In this document: positions 33,756 to 46,000 of the stretch, piece by piece
Layout of the letters: every line of letters starts with the position of its first letter
How positions within the stretch are numbered: the stretch's first letter is position 1
Assembly (NCBI RefSeq): GCF_018449695.1
Contig: NZ_JAAVUY010000018.1
Coordinates: 1 to 64,000 of the forward strand
Origin: Bradyrhizobium sp. dw_411
GTDB lineage: Bacteria; Pseudomonadota; Alphaproteobacteria; Rhizobiales; Xanthobacteraceae
Direction: 5' to 3'
DNA length: 64,000 nucleotides
Notes under the pieces: generated by a model
What the model saw: the letters and a program-made list of their open reading frames with translations, nothing else
Database searches by the model: none
Told to the model about the DNA's origin: nothing
Program-made: the position numbers and the translations under genes

Positions 33756-34529
33756 TCATTCCGCGGCCTCGGCGAGATCGTCGTTCTGCTTGTTGTAGTC
33801 GTAGACTACGCGGCCATAGGGCAGCGTCAGGTCGGCCAGGAAATGATGTGCGCCGATCACGCGGCGGACCGGGAAATCCGCCACCGGCGCATTGACGTGC
33901 GGCACCAGATGCAGACGGCCAGGTCCGAACCAGGAACCCTTTACGGTAATGTCGGTCAGGTTGATCGCAACGAGCTGGCAGACTTCGGCATGGCCATCGA
34001 CGCCGGGGATCAGCTTCAGGTTGATCTGGGTCTTGGAGAGCGTCTTGAGCGTGGCCTCGCCATTGCCGGCCATCGCTTCGTGCTTGTAGCCCATGGTGCC
34101 CATCGCGACGAGCTGATTGGCGTATTCCAGCGTACCCGTGAGCGTGTCCTTGACGATCTCGAGCTTGGGGTGCGCGTATTTCTTCGGGAAACCCCAGATC
34201 TCGCGGCCGGCCGCGATCGGCGGATCATCATCGAGATACATCTGCGAGACGAAATTGACTTCTTCGCCGTTGAGGCGGGCGGGGATCACGAGGCCGGATT
34301 CGGTATAGCTGCCGAAGCCGGAGCTGTCCGGCATCTTGATCCATTCATAATGCACGATCGGCTGATCGATTGGCTCCAGCGGCTCAGGCAGGCCGGCGCG
34401 GATCAGATCGGGATCGGTCTCGTAGGTGATGACAAGGAATTCGCGGTTAATGAAACGATAGGGGCCGGCCGGATAGCTGGGGCCTGCCATCGGCATGGAC
34501 GGAAGCTTGAGAATATCAGCCTTGCGCAT
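33756..34529 (-). CDS. Acetoacetate decarboxylase family protein
   Basis: Protein of 257 residues. The Schiff-base lysine region GREIWGFPKKYAHPKL (K116 of the KK pair) and the arrangement of the N-terminal GPYRFINREFLVITYETD match the acetoacetate decarboxylase family (about 245-260 residues). The start MRKADIL at 34529 has AAGGGG upstream; a longer frame is not family-like. It may turn acetoacetate into acetone and CO2. The possibly carbonic-anhydrase-like gene downstream is notable for that reason. Confidence 0.88.
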   Translation of the reverse strand: MRKADILKLPSMPMAGPSYPAGPYRFINREFLVITYETDPDLIRAGLPEPLEPIDQPIVHYEWIKMPDSSGFGSYTESGLVIPARLNGEEVNFVSQMYLDDDPPIAAGREIWGFPKKYAHPKLEIVKDTLTGTLEYANQLVAMGTMGYKHEAMAGNGEATLKTLSKTQINLKLIPGVDGHAEVCQLVAINLTDITVKGSWFGPGRLHLVPHVNAPVADFPVRRVIGAHHFLADLTLPYGRVVYDYNKQNDDLAEAAE

Positions 34530-34852
34530 CGAAGAACCCCTTTTCAATGAACCGTCCAGCGCCATCGACGGGCAGCCTGGCGACGGTGATTGACCCCTGA
34601 TTGAGCCTGTATGTTCGGTGCAAAAGCACGAAAGCGCGACCGCACGCGGAATTCGTATCGGTCGCGCTGGGGCAAGGTAGGGGACATTTTCTTCAGACTC
34701 ATGACATCCAGATTTGGCCGGATGTTTTGTTTTAACGCTGTGGACAGGAAGCCATCCGGAAGTCATCGGCCGCGAGGCTTTGTCACAAGGGTGTCACCGC
34801 TCATCTGAATTCTAGGCTGCAAGCTTTCAGACGGGAATTCAGAGGAAACACC
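34530..34852. other. Divergent intergenic region, decarboxylase / patatin
   Basis: No gene is seen. It contains the 10-base inverted repeat at 34633-34668 listed separately. GAGGAAA before the patatin ATG is a good ribosome site. Promoters for both directions are expected. Confidence 0.5.
34633..34668. promoter_or_regulatory. Perfect inverted repeat, 10-base arms
   Basis: AGCGCGACCG (34633-34642) and CGGTCGCGCT (34659-34668) are perfectly complementary around 16 bases. The location between divergent genes, about 105 bases upstream of the decarboxylase gene, suits an operator or 5'-leader hairpin better than a terminator. Confidence 0.45.
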
Positions 34853-36013
34853 ATGGACGCGCGTACGCCGGACTCCGATACGATGGTCGAACACGGATGG
34901 CGGCCCGACCGATGCGACCGTGTCGCCCTGGTCCTGCAGGGCGGCGGCGCGCTGGGCGCCTATCAGGCCGGCGTCTATCAGGCCCTGCATGAAGCCGGCA
35001 TGGAGCCGGACTGGGTCTGCGGCGTGTCGATCGGCGGCATCAATTCGGCGATCATTGCCGGCAATCCGCCGGAGCGCCGGCTCGAGCGTCTGCGGATTTT
35101 CTGGGACCGCATCACGGCCCGCAAGGTCTGGCACTACACGCCCGACGGCGACGTCTATCGCAAGGCGCGCAATCTCGCCAGTTCGTTCATGACGACCACG
35201 ATGGGCCAGCCCGGCTTCTTCAAGCCGCACGAGATGAATCCGTGGTTCAGCCCGGCCGGTGCCAAGACCGCGACCAGCTATTACGACACCACGCCGCTGC
35301 GCGACACGCTGCTTGAACTCGTTGACTTTGACCTGATCAACGCCCGCAAGACGCATTTCGCGGTCGGCGCGGTCAACGTCGTCACCGGAAACTTCCTGTA
35401 TTTCGACAACAACAAGGAAATCATCGGACCCGAGCATGTGATGGCGAGCGGCGCCTTGCCGCCGGCATTGCCGATGGTGCGCATCGGCACCGATCATTTC
35501 TGGGACGGCGGCATCGTTTCCAACACGCCGCTGCAACATCTCTTGGACCAGCAGGACAAGATGAACTCGCTGGTGTTCCAGGTCGATCTGTTCAGCGCCC
35601 GTGGCGTGCTGCCGCGCGATATCCAGGAGGTGCTGGCCCGGCACAAGGACATCGTCTATTCGTCGCGCACCCGGCACAACACCGATGTCTACAAGCAGAT
35701 GAACAATCTGAAGACCGAGCTCCACAAGGCGTTGATGAAGATCCCGCAGGATCAGCTCAGCGACGAGGAGCGCGCCCGGCGCGACAGCCTGATGCATCTG
35801 CCGGAGATCACCATCCTGCAGATGATCTATCAGCAGAAGACCTATGAGGGCGATTCCAAGGACCACGAATTCTCCGCGACCTCGATGCATGAGCATTGGC
35901 AAAGCGGCCTCGACGACACCCGCCGGACCCTGAAGCGGCGCGACTGGCTGGCGCTGCCGGAAGCCGGCATGGGCATCGTCGTGCACGATGTGCATCGCGA
36001 GCGGGATTATTGA
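34853..36013 (+). CDS. Patatin-like phospholipase (DUF3734-type)
   Basis: Protein of 386 residues. The oxyanion hole is QGGGALGAYQAG (29-40), the nucleophile S59 is in GVSIGG, and D218 is in FWDGG; together they make the Ser-Asp dyad. The C-terminal third (about residues 260-380), rich in charged helices, fits the DUF3734 extension of bacterial patatins. These enzymes hydrolyse acyl ester bonds in lipids; in alphaproteobacteria some act near PHB metabolism. No signal peptide, so cytoplasmic. Confidence 0.93.
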   Translation: MDARTPDSDTMVEHGWRPDRCDRVALVLQGGGALGAYQAGVYQALHEAGMEPDWVCGVSIGGINSAIIAGNPPERRLERLRIFWDRITARKVWHYTPDGDVYRKARNLASSFMTTTMGQPGFFKPHEMNPWFSPAGAKTATSYYDTTPLRDTLLELVDFDLINARKTHFAVGAVNVVTGNFLYFDNNKEIIGPEHVMASGALPPALPMVRIGTDHFWDGGIVSNTPLQHLLDQQDKMNSLVFQVDLFSARGVLPRDIQEVLARHKDIVYSSRTRHNTDVYKQMNNLKTELHKALMKIPQDQLSDEERARRDSLMHLPEITILQMIYQQKTYEGDSKDHEFSATSMHEHWQSGLDDTRRTLKRRDWLALPEAGMGIVVHDVHRERDY

Positions 36014-36026
36014 GACTTGATTGTTG

Positions 36027-36051
36027 GCGCGCGGCCCCCTGGGCTGCGCGC
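36027..36051. terminator. Bidirectional terminator hairpin
   Basis: GCGCGCGGCC pairs with GGCTGCGCGC (one G-U) around a 5-base loop, between the converging patatin (ends 36013) and DUF3750 (ends 36053) genes. No long T-run. Confidence 0.5.
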
Positions 36052-36052
36052 G

Positions 36053-36970
36053 TTACTGGCTCAGCGGCACGCCGAGTCGGCCGATCCCGGGAAATTTCAA
36101 CGCAGGGCGGCGGATGTCCAGGCCAAGGACGCCGCCGAAGAAATTAAACTCCAGGCCTTCCATCCAGCCGATGGTCAGGCCGAGATAGCCGCCGAGCGAG
36201 ACGAACACGCCGGTGCGCGATGCGGTGAGGCCGCACCATTCGCCGCGATACGGAAAATCCTTGCCGATCGCGGTCGGCGGCAGCACCGCATTCAGTTCGG
36301 GCACCCCGTCGAGTACCGCCTGCACAAAGGTGTTTGAATTCGGCCCCGGCCAGGCGCTGTAATCGCCATATTCGCGGAATTTGTAGTTCTCGATCACAGA
36401 TCGAATGGCCGGTATCAGCTTTCCGGCCTCCGGCCCGTCGACGCTGGCGACCGCTTGAGGGATCGCGCCGAACCAGCGGCCATCGGCGGCGAATCCATCG
36501 ACCCGGATGGGTTGTCCCCAAGCGGTGTAATCGTAGCGGCTGTAGCTCGGAGCGCCGCGCTCCTTCACGACAATCCAGGTGTGGACGGCAAAGATTCCGC
36601 GCCAACGCACGGTTCGCGCAGCATAAATCCGGATCAGCGCCTCCGGATGATCTGACGCGGCCGGCAACAGCCCGGCGCTGGAGCGATCAGCCGTCTGCCA
36701 GTTTCCGCGCCGGTCTCCGCGAAGATAGTTAGCGGTCGAGACCAAAAGCGGCGCGATGATCAGAAACAGGAAAATGAGCACGTATTTTTTCAAGCTGGCG
36801 GGATCTGTGGGATCGTCGTTGTTGATGTTGCTGATGTAATTGGCCCGCTGATTTTTGCCAGTACGGTGCGGAATTCTTTCACGCAGGTGTTCACATGCCG
36901 GTGGGGCTGCGGGCGCGGGCCAAATGCCGGTGTGGAAATCCCGCCAGCAACAAATCCGACATAAAACCAT
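36053..36970 (-). CDS. DUF3750 domain membrane-anchored protein
   Basis: The conserved part has one N-terminal membrane segment (LKKYVLIFLFLIIAPLLVST), then a periplasmic DUF3750 domain (RWRGIFAVHTWIVVKERG; WPGPNSNTFVQAVLDGVPEL). The asparagine/cysteine pattern suggests a hydrolase-like fold, but function is unknown. ATG 36970 is the only Met upstream; the first ~60 residues (Cys/Arg/Pro-rich) look non-conserved, so translation may start later, e.g. at the TTG before KKYVLIF (near 36794). Confidence 0.75.
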   Translation of the reverse strand: MVLCRICCWRDFHTGIWPAPAAPPACEHLRERIPHRTGKNQRANYISNINNDDPTDPASLKKYVLIFLFLIIAPLLVSTANYLRGDRRGNWQTADRSSAGLLPAASDHPEALIRIYAARTVRWRGIFAVHTWIVVKERGAPSYSRYDYTAWGQPIRVDGFAADGRWFGAIPQAVASVDGPEAGKLIPAIRSVIENYKFREYGDYSAWPGPNSNTFVQAVLDGVPELNAVLPPTAIGKDFPYRGEWCGLTASRTGVFVSLGGYLGLTIGWMEGLEFNFFGGVLGLDIRRPALKFPGIGRLGVPLSQ

Positions 36971-37040
36971 TAGCGAAACCTGATTGGTTTATATTGGGTT
37001 AACGCTCATTTGCGCTGGCCCGGGGTGGGGGAATACGGCG

Positions 37041-40000
37041 ATGCGTAAGCGTGACGTGACGGGGCAGGGGAAGCCCATCGGACAACTGTCGAGAACCGCC
37101 CGGCAATGGATGGCGGGGCTCAAATCCTCGGTTTCGCACCTTGTCACCCCTTCGGGGCCGCCGCCGAAGCTGATTTTCGACCAGCTCGAGCCGCGCATGC
37201 TGATGAGCGCCGATCCGGTCGTCATCGATCTGTCATCGCTGCATCCGGTGCAGCCGACCAACGATGTCGTGGTCCGGCTGCTCAACGACGTCGTCACCAC
37301 GGGCAATCAGACCACCAATATCGAGCGCGTCGAGGCGGTCGATGCCAACAATCCCGCCAACGTGCTGTCGTCGCAGGTCGTGCCCACCGGCAGCAATGTG
37401 ACGGTCATTGCCGCTCCCGGCAACAACACCATCACCTTCGATCTGTCGTCGCTTCCCCCGGCCGCGACGCAGCCGCAGTTCAACGTCGTCGGCAACGGCA
37501 ATGTCACGCTCGGCGTGATCGAGAATGCGGGCCAATCGGCCGGCTGGCATCTCAACGGCGGCGGTGCGGGCGAGATCGACGGTTCGGTCCAGATCGGATT
37601 TACCGGCGTCGATCACCTCATCGGTGGCGGGGCCGACACGCTATATGGCTCGGCCACGGACACCAGTTGGACCGTCAACGGCGCCGGTGCGGGTTCGGTC
37701 GGATCAACGCAATTCGGTGGTTTCGCCAACCTCGTCGGCGCGGCCGGCCAGAACGATGTCTTCAACGTCACATCAGGCGGCAGCCTCGCGGGCAGCATCA
37801 ATGCGGGCGGCAATGGTACGGTCTCGATCAATGCCGGCGCGGCCGAAAGCTGGCAGATGAGCGGTGGCGGCGCGGGTCAGGCCACCGGTCCGGTGCAGAT
37901 CGCCTTTACCGGCGTCGACGATATCATCGGCAGTGGCGCCGACACGCTCACGGGTGCGACCACGGACAACAACTGGACCATCGACGGCGCCGGCGCGGGC
38001 GAAGTCGGTGCGCTCTCCTTTAGCGGCTTCGCCAATCTCGATGGCGCGACCGGCCAGAACAATACCTTCACGGTCACCTCGACCGGCAGTCTTGCTGGCA
38101 ATATCGACGGCGGCGGCGACGGAACCCTCGTTATCAGCGCCGGTAACGTCAACACCTTCACGTCGATCTATACCGGGGCGCATTCCGGCAGCGAGAGCTT
38201 TGACGGCGATACCATCAACTACACCGGCATGTTGCCGCTGGTGAACTCCGGCACCGCCGCGAATGTCAACTACCAGATCAGCACCAACAACAATCTGCTG
38301 ACGCCGCAAACCGACAATGTCGAGCTTTATTACGATTCGACGGTTGGCGACGCGCATTTCGGCATGATGGTGCTGCAAAGCCTCAGCGGCGACTTCGAGA
38401 CCACTTATTTCACGGCGCCGACCGGCAATCTCTCGATCAACGTTCCCGATCCGACCAACATCAATGGCGGCGGCGGTTCGGGCGCCGACACGCTCACCAT
38501 CATGTCGCTGGCGCCGGGCTTCCACGCCAACCTCAACGTCAATCTGCTCTATGAAGGATTCGATCCGTTCGCGACCGGGTTGTTGCCGTCGAGCGGCCCC
38601 GGTGCGGCGATCTACCAGAACTCGATCTTCGTCACCGGCGACCTCAATACCAATGGCGGCTCGATCAATCTGATCGCCGAAAATACCTATATCGGCACCG
38701 TCATCGGCTCGACCTCGCAAAGCGGCAGCAGCTTTGCCGATAACGCGACCTACACGGCGGTGGCCGGAGCCGGCGGTTCGGGCAGCGGCATGACCGCGAC
38801 CATCACCACCGACGCCAACGGCAATGCGTCAGTCCATATCAACAGCACCAGTGCCGGTACCGGCTATAAAACCGGCGACACGATCAGCTTCAATGTTCCG
38901 GACGGGTCAGGCCACGACGTCGTCTCCATCAAGCTCGCCAACGCGGCCAATTCGGCGGATATCTCGACCGTCAGCACATCAGGCAATTCCGGCGCGATTT
39001 CGATCGGCATGTCCGGGACCGTCACGGTCGACGGTGCGGCGCAGGTCGCCGGCGGCACTTTCGTTGCGCTCGGCGCCAACGTCATCCTCGATGCAGAGGG
39101 AAGCGCCGGGCACAAGGCCGGCGCCATCACGGTCGCCACGTCAGATATCGGCCAGCGCCTGATCAGCGCGCCGGTGGATTACACCAACAAGAACGCCAAC
39201 ATCTATATCGACGGCTCGACCATCGAAGGCGGCTCGGTCACGATCAGCGCGACGGCGTCGGACACCAACATCACCACCGATGCGCCGTCGAATCTGACCG
39301 GTTTCACCGGCAATCTAGGCACGCTGCTAAACCAGATTCCGGGCGTGGTACTGAGTTCGTTCCTCGGCATCGACGCTTCGGTGATCCTGCGCGGCGCGAC
39401 AGCGACCATCAATATCGACGATGCGACCATCATCAGCAACAACACGGTCAGCATCAAGGCGACCACGGCCGTCACCACCCAGGTGTCGGCGATCACCGAG
39501 GGCGTCGGCGCGGTAGTTTCGGCGACAGGCGTTTCCTTTGCCGCCGGTTACGGCCAGGCGATGGCCGATGCCGAAGTCAATATCACCGGCACGACCAATA
39601 TTACGGCGCTCAACAGCGTCACTATCGCGGCCACCGGCAAGAGCTCGGACTCCGTACAGGCCTATGCCGACAGCAACCTGTTCACGGACGTCAATCCGAA
39701 CGCGGTCTCGATCGCCTTGGCCGCCGCCTACAATAACTTGACTGCGATCGCCAATGTCGGCGAAGATTCCTCGATCACCTCGACCGCGGGGAATATCAAC
39801 GTCACGGCGAGCGGATCGCAGACCACCAAGCCGGATGCGCGAACCTTCAGTCCGGTCGATGGCGCCGGCGGCGTCGCGGTCGGTCTCGACTGGGAGACCG
39901 CCAATGTTTCGGCCAATGTCAGCGGCACACTCACGACGCTGGCGCCGGAAGGCAGCGTTGGAGTCGATGACAGCGAGGCGCAGACCTTCACCGGCGCCTC

Positions 40001-43000
40001 GATCGGTGCGGATGGTACGACCCTCACCATCCCCGACAACGGCTTCTCGACCGGCGAACTCGTCATCTACCAGCCCCAGATCAACATCAACGCCGGTACG
40101 ATAATTCCTCCTGTCGTGGAAAACGGTTCCGCGAGCAATGCGATCGGCGGGCTGACCGCTGGATCGACCTACGCGGTCCTGGTGACCGGACCCGACACGA
40201 TTCAATTGGCCAAGGTGGCGCCGCTCAACATCGCTGCCATCGGCACCAGCATCACGTCGGACCAGACGTTGAACGTGGTGGGAACCGAGCTGTTCAGCAC
40301 CGATGCCATCGACTCCAATAACGACATCATCATTCCCGGCCATGGTTTTACGACTGGCGACCGGATCCAGTATAACGACGGCGGCAACACCCCGATCAGC
40401 GGCCTGACCAACAACGCGATCTATACCGTCAACGTCATCGACGACCAGACTTTCCAGCTTGAGGATTCCAGCGGTAACGTCGTCCATGTTTCGCAGGTCG
40501 ATCAAAACGGCAATATCGCGCTCGGCACCCAGACCTTTACCGATCTGACCAACACCTCGATTCCGGCAGCCAGCGTGACGCTGGCCTATATCAATACCGC
40601 AACCAACGCGATCGATGTGGCCGGCATCAGCAGCCTCTTCCCGGTCGGCAGCACCAGCGAGGTGAGCTATGAATCGCTGGCGGACGACGGCGCCAATTCG
40701 ATCGGCGGCCTGACCAACGAGGCGTTTTACGACCTGAAAGCGGTCGACGCGAATTCGTTCCAGCTATTCGACGAGACCACCGGCAAGGTGGTGCAACTCA
40801 GCGATCCCGGCGGTCCCGCGACCCAGGCGCTGTCGTATATCTCGAACGTCGTCAACTTCAATCCGATCGCCGTCACGATCAATTCTGCCGGCAAGCCGGT
40901 CGATTCGAGCGGTAACGTCGTCAGCGGCGGCGTGGACTCCACGACCGACGATATCGTCATCCCGAAGGACAGCCTCACCGCCGCCGGCCTGCCGGGCGGT
41001 CTGGCGAACGGCACGCCGATCATTTACGAGGTCGATCAATCGGTGCAGACCACTGAAGCGCTGGTGTTCGAGCTGAACGCCATCAGTGCCAATACGATCT
41101 ATCTGCCGAGCAACGGGTTAACGAACGGCTCGCTGGTGACGTATGATCCCGGCGCCGGCAATACCGCGATCACCGGCCTCAACACGTCAGACACGTACCG
41201 CATCGTAGACGTCAATCCGCAGACCGTCAGCGGCGTGTCGACGTCGGATTCGTTCCAGTTGTTCGACGTCACCACCAACCAGATGGCGGTTATCTCGCAA
41301 GGCAACGCGCTGGGTACCCAGACGTTCACGGATTCCGCCGATCAGGTCAGTGCCTCGATCACGCTCGGCCTCATCGACACCAGCACGAATACCATCGAGG
41401 TCGCTGGTCACGGCTTCACCGGCACGACCGGGGCGAAGACCGACGTCAATTATGCCGTGCTCAACGGGTCTACGGTCGGCAATCTGACCAATGGCGGCGA
41501 ATACCATCTGGTCTCGACCGGGGCCAACACGTTCCAGCTCTATGACGGTGCGGGGAATATCGTCACGCTGAGCAACGCGACCGGCCCGAGCGTCAGCGTC
41601 GTGGCCGCCCACGATTATTATGTCGCCTCGGGCTTTGTGCCGGGCCAGGCCGCCAGCGCGGCATCGGCGTTCGAGCTGGACGCGGTCAATTCGACCAACA
41701 ACACGATCTACATCGCCGGCAATTCGCTGGTCAACGGCGGCACGGTGACCTACGACGCCGGCACCGACAGCAGCGGCAACCCCAATACGCCGATCACGGG
41801 GCTGACGCAGGGCGCGACCTATACGGTGGTGGATGTCACCGCGGCCGGCGTTGCCGATCCCACGCTCACCACGTCGGATTACTTCGTTCTCGAAGACGCC
41901 AGCGGCAACGTCGTGCACGTCTCGCAGGGCACCGCGATCGGGACCCAGACGTTCACGGATGCCACCAACAGCGTCTCCGCCAGCGTCAATCTGGCGTACA
42001 TCACCGGCAATACCATCCACGTTCAGGATCACGGCTTCACCGGCACCACGGCGGCGCCGCAAGCCCTCAACTATGAGGCGCTGGCCGGATCCGGCATCGG
42101 CGGCCTCACCAACGGCACCCTGTACAACATCGTGTCGACCGGAACCGACACGTTCCAGATCTTCAGCAAGTCGACCAATACGGTCGTGGCGATCACCGAT
42201 TCCGGCACGCCCACCGCCAACGCCATCACCAACATGAACGGCCAGGGTTCGCTCGGCGATCTCACCACCGGTGACGTCGCGATCAGCGGCCTGATCAGCG
42301 ACACCACCTATTACGTCGTGACGGCGGGCTTCGACGCCAATGGCGATCAGTTGATCCGGCTGGTCGATAACGCGAACGACGTAGCCAATGACGCGCCGAT
42401 CACGATTACCGCAAACGGCGCCCAGTTCCAGAACGCATTGTCTGAAAGCCCGCTCACCGACGGCATCGGCGTGTCGGCGACGCTGACTTCGGCCAACACG
42501 GTCAAGGTGCAGCCGCAGATCGGCGGCAAGTTCAACGAGGAAACCGGCTTCAAGAACGGGTTCTCGCGGGCCGATCTCGGTCTCGCGACGTTGTTCGGAA
42601 GCGCCCAGGCGCAATCGGGCACTGTACCCACGCAAGGCCCGGTGGGCCCGAACGGCGAGAAGCCCAGCCCGGTGAAGGATTCCATCCACAACGACAGCCT
42701 CAGCCTTGGCGGCGGCGTCGGTATCATCGTCACCAACAACAAGGTCAACGCCACCATCGGCAACGCCGCCGGTATCGGCAAGGCGGTCCTGAGCACCCCG
42801 AACAACGTCACGGTATCGGCCGCGGACACCCAGACCGATCAGGCCCTCGTGCAGTCCGACGTCTCCAAGCCGAAGACCTCCACGGGCGGTGCGGCGGTCG
42901 ATCTCGCCTTCGCGATCGGCGTGTACCAGAACACCGCCAACGCCACCGTGTTCGGCGATTCCACGATCGATGCCGGCGGCGCCGTCACGATCAATGCATC

Positions 43001-46000
43001 GCTGATGTATCCGTTCCTCACCGATCCGGCCGAACTGACCTCGCTTCAGGGCATCGGTAACCTCGTGGCGACACAGGGCACCAGCTTCATCACGACCGAC
43101 CTGCTGGACGGCACACTGGGCGCTGGAACGTTGTTCCTCGACGATTGGGTGGTGGCGCGCGCCAAAGCGGCGGGTTCGCCGGCGGCCGCCGTCGCGCTTG
43201 CGATTGCGGTCAACGTCTACACTAACAACGCCAACGCGATCGTCATGTCCGGCGCCAAGATCAACCAGAACATGAATTCGATCACGGACCCGGGCGATAC
43301 CGCGCTGGCCGATCAGTCGGTCGCGGTTACCGCGAGCATCGGAATCGAACTGGTCGAGATGGCCGGCATCGGCAAGTGGTCGCTGAGCGACGCGCCGCTC
43401 GCCAAAAAATATTTCGAGAAAAAGTCTGCCGCCGAATTGTGGGACGGCGGCGATGTCATCGACATCTACGGCCGCTCCAACTCGAAATCGGTCGGCGGCT
43501 CGGTGTTGCTGGATTACATGGACGACAATGCGATCGCGGAAATCCAGGGCGATGCGGACGTCACCATCGGCAAGGATGGCTCGCTCACGGTCGACGCCGA
43601 CGAAAATATCTTCCGGATCGCGATCGCGACGGCCGGCGGCCAGACCGGCGCCGGGGCATCGTTCGGTTTCGCCGGCAGTGGCAACGTCCTGATTCAGAGC
43701 AGCACCGTTTTGGCCGGCCTCGTCGCCAATGCAACCGGTGGCCCGATGGTGAACGGCGGCGGCGCCCTCATTATCAATGCGACATCGGGCGGATTTGAAC
43801 TCGATATCGCCGGCGCGATTGTCGATGCCGGCAAGGGCTCGGACGCGCTCGGCATCTCCCTGCTGATCAATGACGTGACGACCAATGTCGCGGCGTTCAT
43901 CGGTCTGCCGCTATCGTCGAATCCGGAGAACAACACGGCGGCGGGCGCGGTGTCGCTCGACGTCGGCGACACCTCGCTCTCCGCCACCACGGACGGCACC
44001 TGGATCGGCGTGGTCGCGACCGCCACGACGCTGAGCGGGCCGCAAGGCGCGCCGCAGGATGTCGGCTCGTCAGAGGACGATCCGCTCGACGGCATCTCGT
44101 TGCCGGCATTGTTCCAGGATGGGCCGGATGCGGCCAGCATCAAGAGCGGGAAAGGTTTAGCCGGCAGCGTCGGTATCAATATCTTCGATCAAAACGACCT
44201 CGCCTATATCAACGCGCGGGGCTCGATCACGACCGGCACGCTGGCGCTCGATGCCGAACTGACGCCGGTCGTCGTGCTGTTCAGCGGCGGCGTTGCGGCC
44301 TCGGTGACCGGCGGTACCGGTTTGGGCGGCGGCAGTGTCATCGGCGGCTCGTTCGTGTTCAACCAGATCACGGCCGATACCGAAGCCTTTATCGCTGACT
44401 TCCTGCCGGGCAGCGGCGGGGTGCCCGACACCAACGGCCTCGTGATCCAGAGCACCGCTCCGAAAGTCGCCGGCGCCAATCAGGTGTCGCTGACGGCGAC
44501 GCGCGGCGGCACGCTCGGAACATTCTCGGCGGCGGTTGCCGCCAATACCAATGAACAGGGCAACGCGTTTTCGGGTTCGATCTCGCTCAACAGAATCGTG
44601 GACACCACCAAGACCCTGATCGAAGGCGCGACCTTGATGGCCGCCGGCAACACGCTCATGGATGCGCTCGACGAAGCGCAGGTGATCGCGATCGGCGGCG
44701 GCGCCAGCTATACGGCCGGTGCGAAGGGCGTCGGCGCCTCGCTGGCGTTCAACCAGATCAGCGGCGATACCGAAGCCGGCGTGCTCGGTGTCACCGGCCG
44801 CCGCGCGTCCGTCGATATCGGCGGCGATCTGTCGGTCACCGCGATGAACGACCAGACGCTGTGGTCGTTCGCGGTCTCGCTCGGCATCGCCACCGGTGGC
44901 GGGCTCAGCAGCAACGCGGTGGCGTTTACGCTGGCCATCAACGTGATCTCGACCAGCCAAAGCATCTTCACCCGCGATAATTCCAGCGGGATTCTAGCGA
45001 TGCTGCAAAATGCCGACATCACGGCGGCCGGCGTCAGCGTCGAGGCCGACGACAATTCGGTGATCTATGCGGTGGCCGGCGCGATCGGCGTCGGCGCCCA
45101 AGGCAATGCCTACGGGATCGGGCTCGGCTGGAACCAGATCGCGCTGGTGGTCGATGCCTCCATCGATAATTCCACTGTCCATGCCGGTGCCGACGGCATC
45201 AGCCTGCAGGCATTGTCGACCGAGGACGGGCCGATCAAGGCGATCGGCAGCACCTCGCCCTCGTTCGCGGGCAAGATCGCGGCTGCGGCGATCGGCGGCT
45301 CAAAGGGCAATGGCACCAGCGTCGGCGGCAGCCTGTCGGTCAACGGCACCTATGACACGATTGAGGCCACTATCACTGACGGATCCAGCCTGACCACGAC
45401 GGCCGGCGGCAATGTCAGCATCCTGGCCAGCGATGAATCCACCATCAACGCGCTCACCGGCGGTGCGGCGATCTCCACCAAGGGTAACGCGGTCGGGGCC
45501 GCGATCGGCGCCAATTACATCGCCAACGATGTTACCGCCAATGTCGATAGCTCCGGCATCTCGTCCAACGGCAATGTCACCATCGACGGCGAGGAATCCG
45601 CCGCGATCAATTCGCTGACGGTCGGTACGGCCGGCGGCGACGATGTCAGCGTCGGCGCGTCTGTCTCGATCAACGTGGTCGACGACCCCGTGACGTCTTC
45701 GATCACCGGCGCCACCGCGAATGTGTTTGCGGAAGACAATCTGCGGGTCATCGCGCAGGACACCGCCAACATTGTCGCCATCGCCGGCGCGCTGGCGGCG
45801 GGCGGCGATACCGGCGTCGGCCTGTCGATCACCAACGTCACCATCCTCGACACCACCAATGCGTTCATCGACGGCGCCGCGACCGTGTCCGCCAATGGAG
45901 ATTCGGGAACCTTCACCGACGTGATCGGGGGCGCCGGCCATACCGGCCTGCAGGGCCTCTCGATCGAGGCTAATTCCTCTGAAAACATCGTCATTCTCGC

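Noticed and set aside
37490..38160. CRISPR-like or tandem DNA repeat at the start of the giant gene
   Set aside because: The repeats are in-frame coding units of unequal sequence, without spacers of fixed length or conserved direct repeats.
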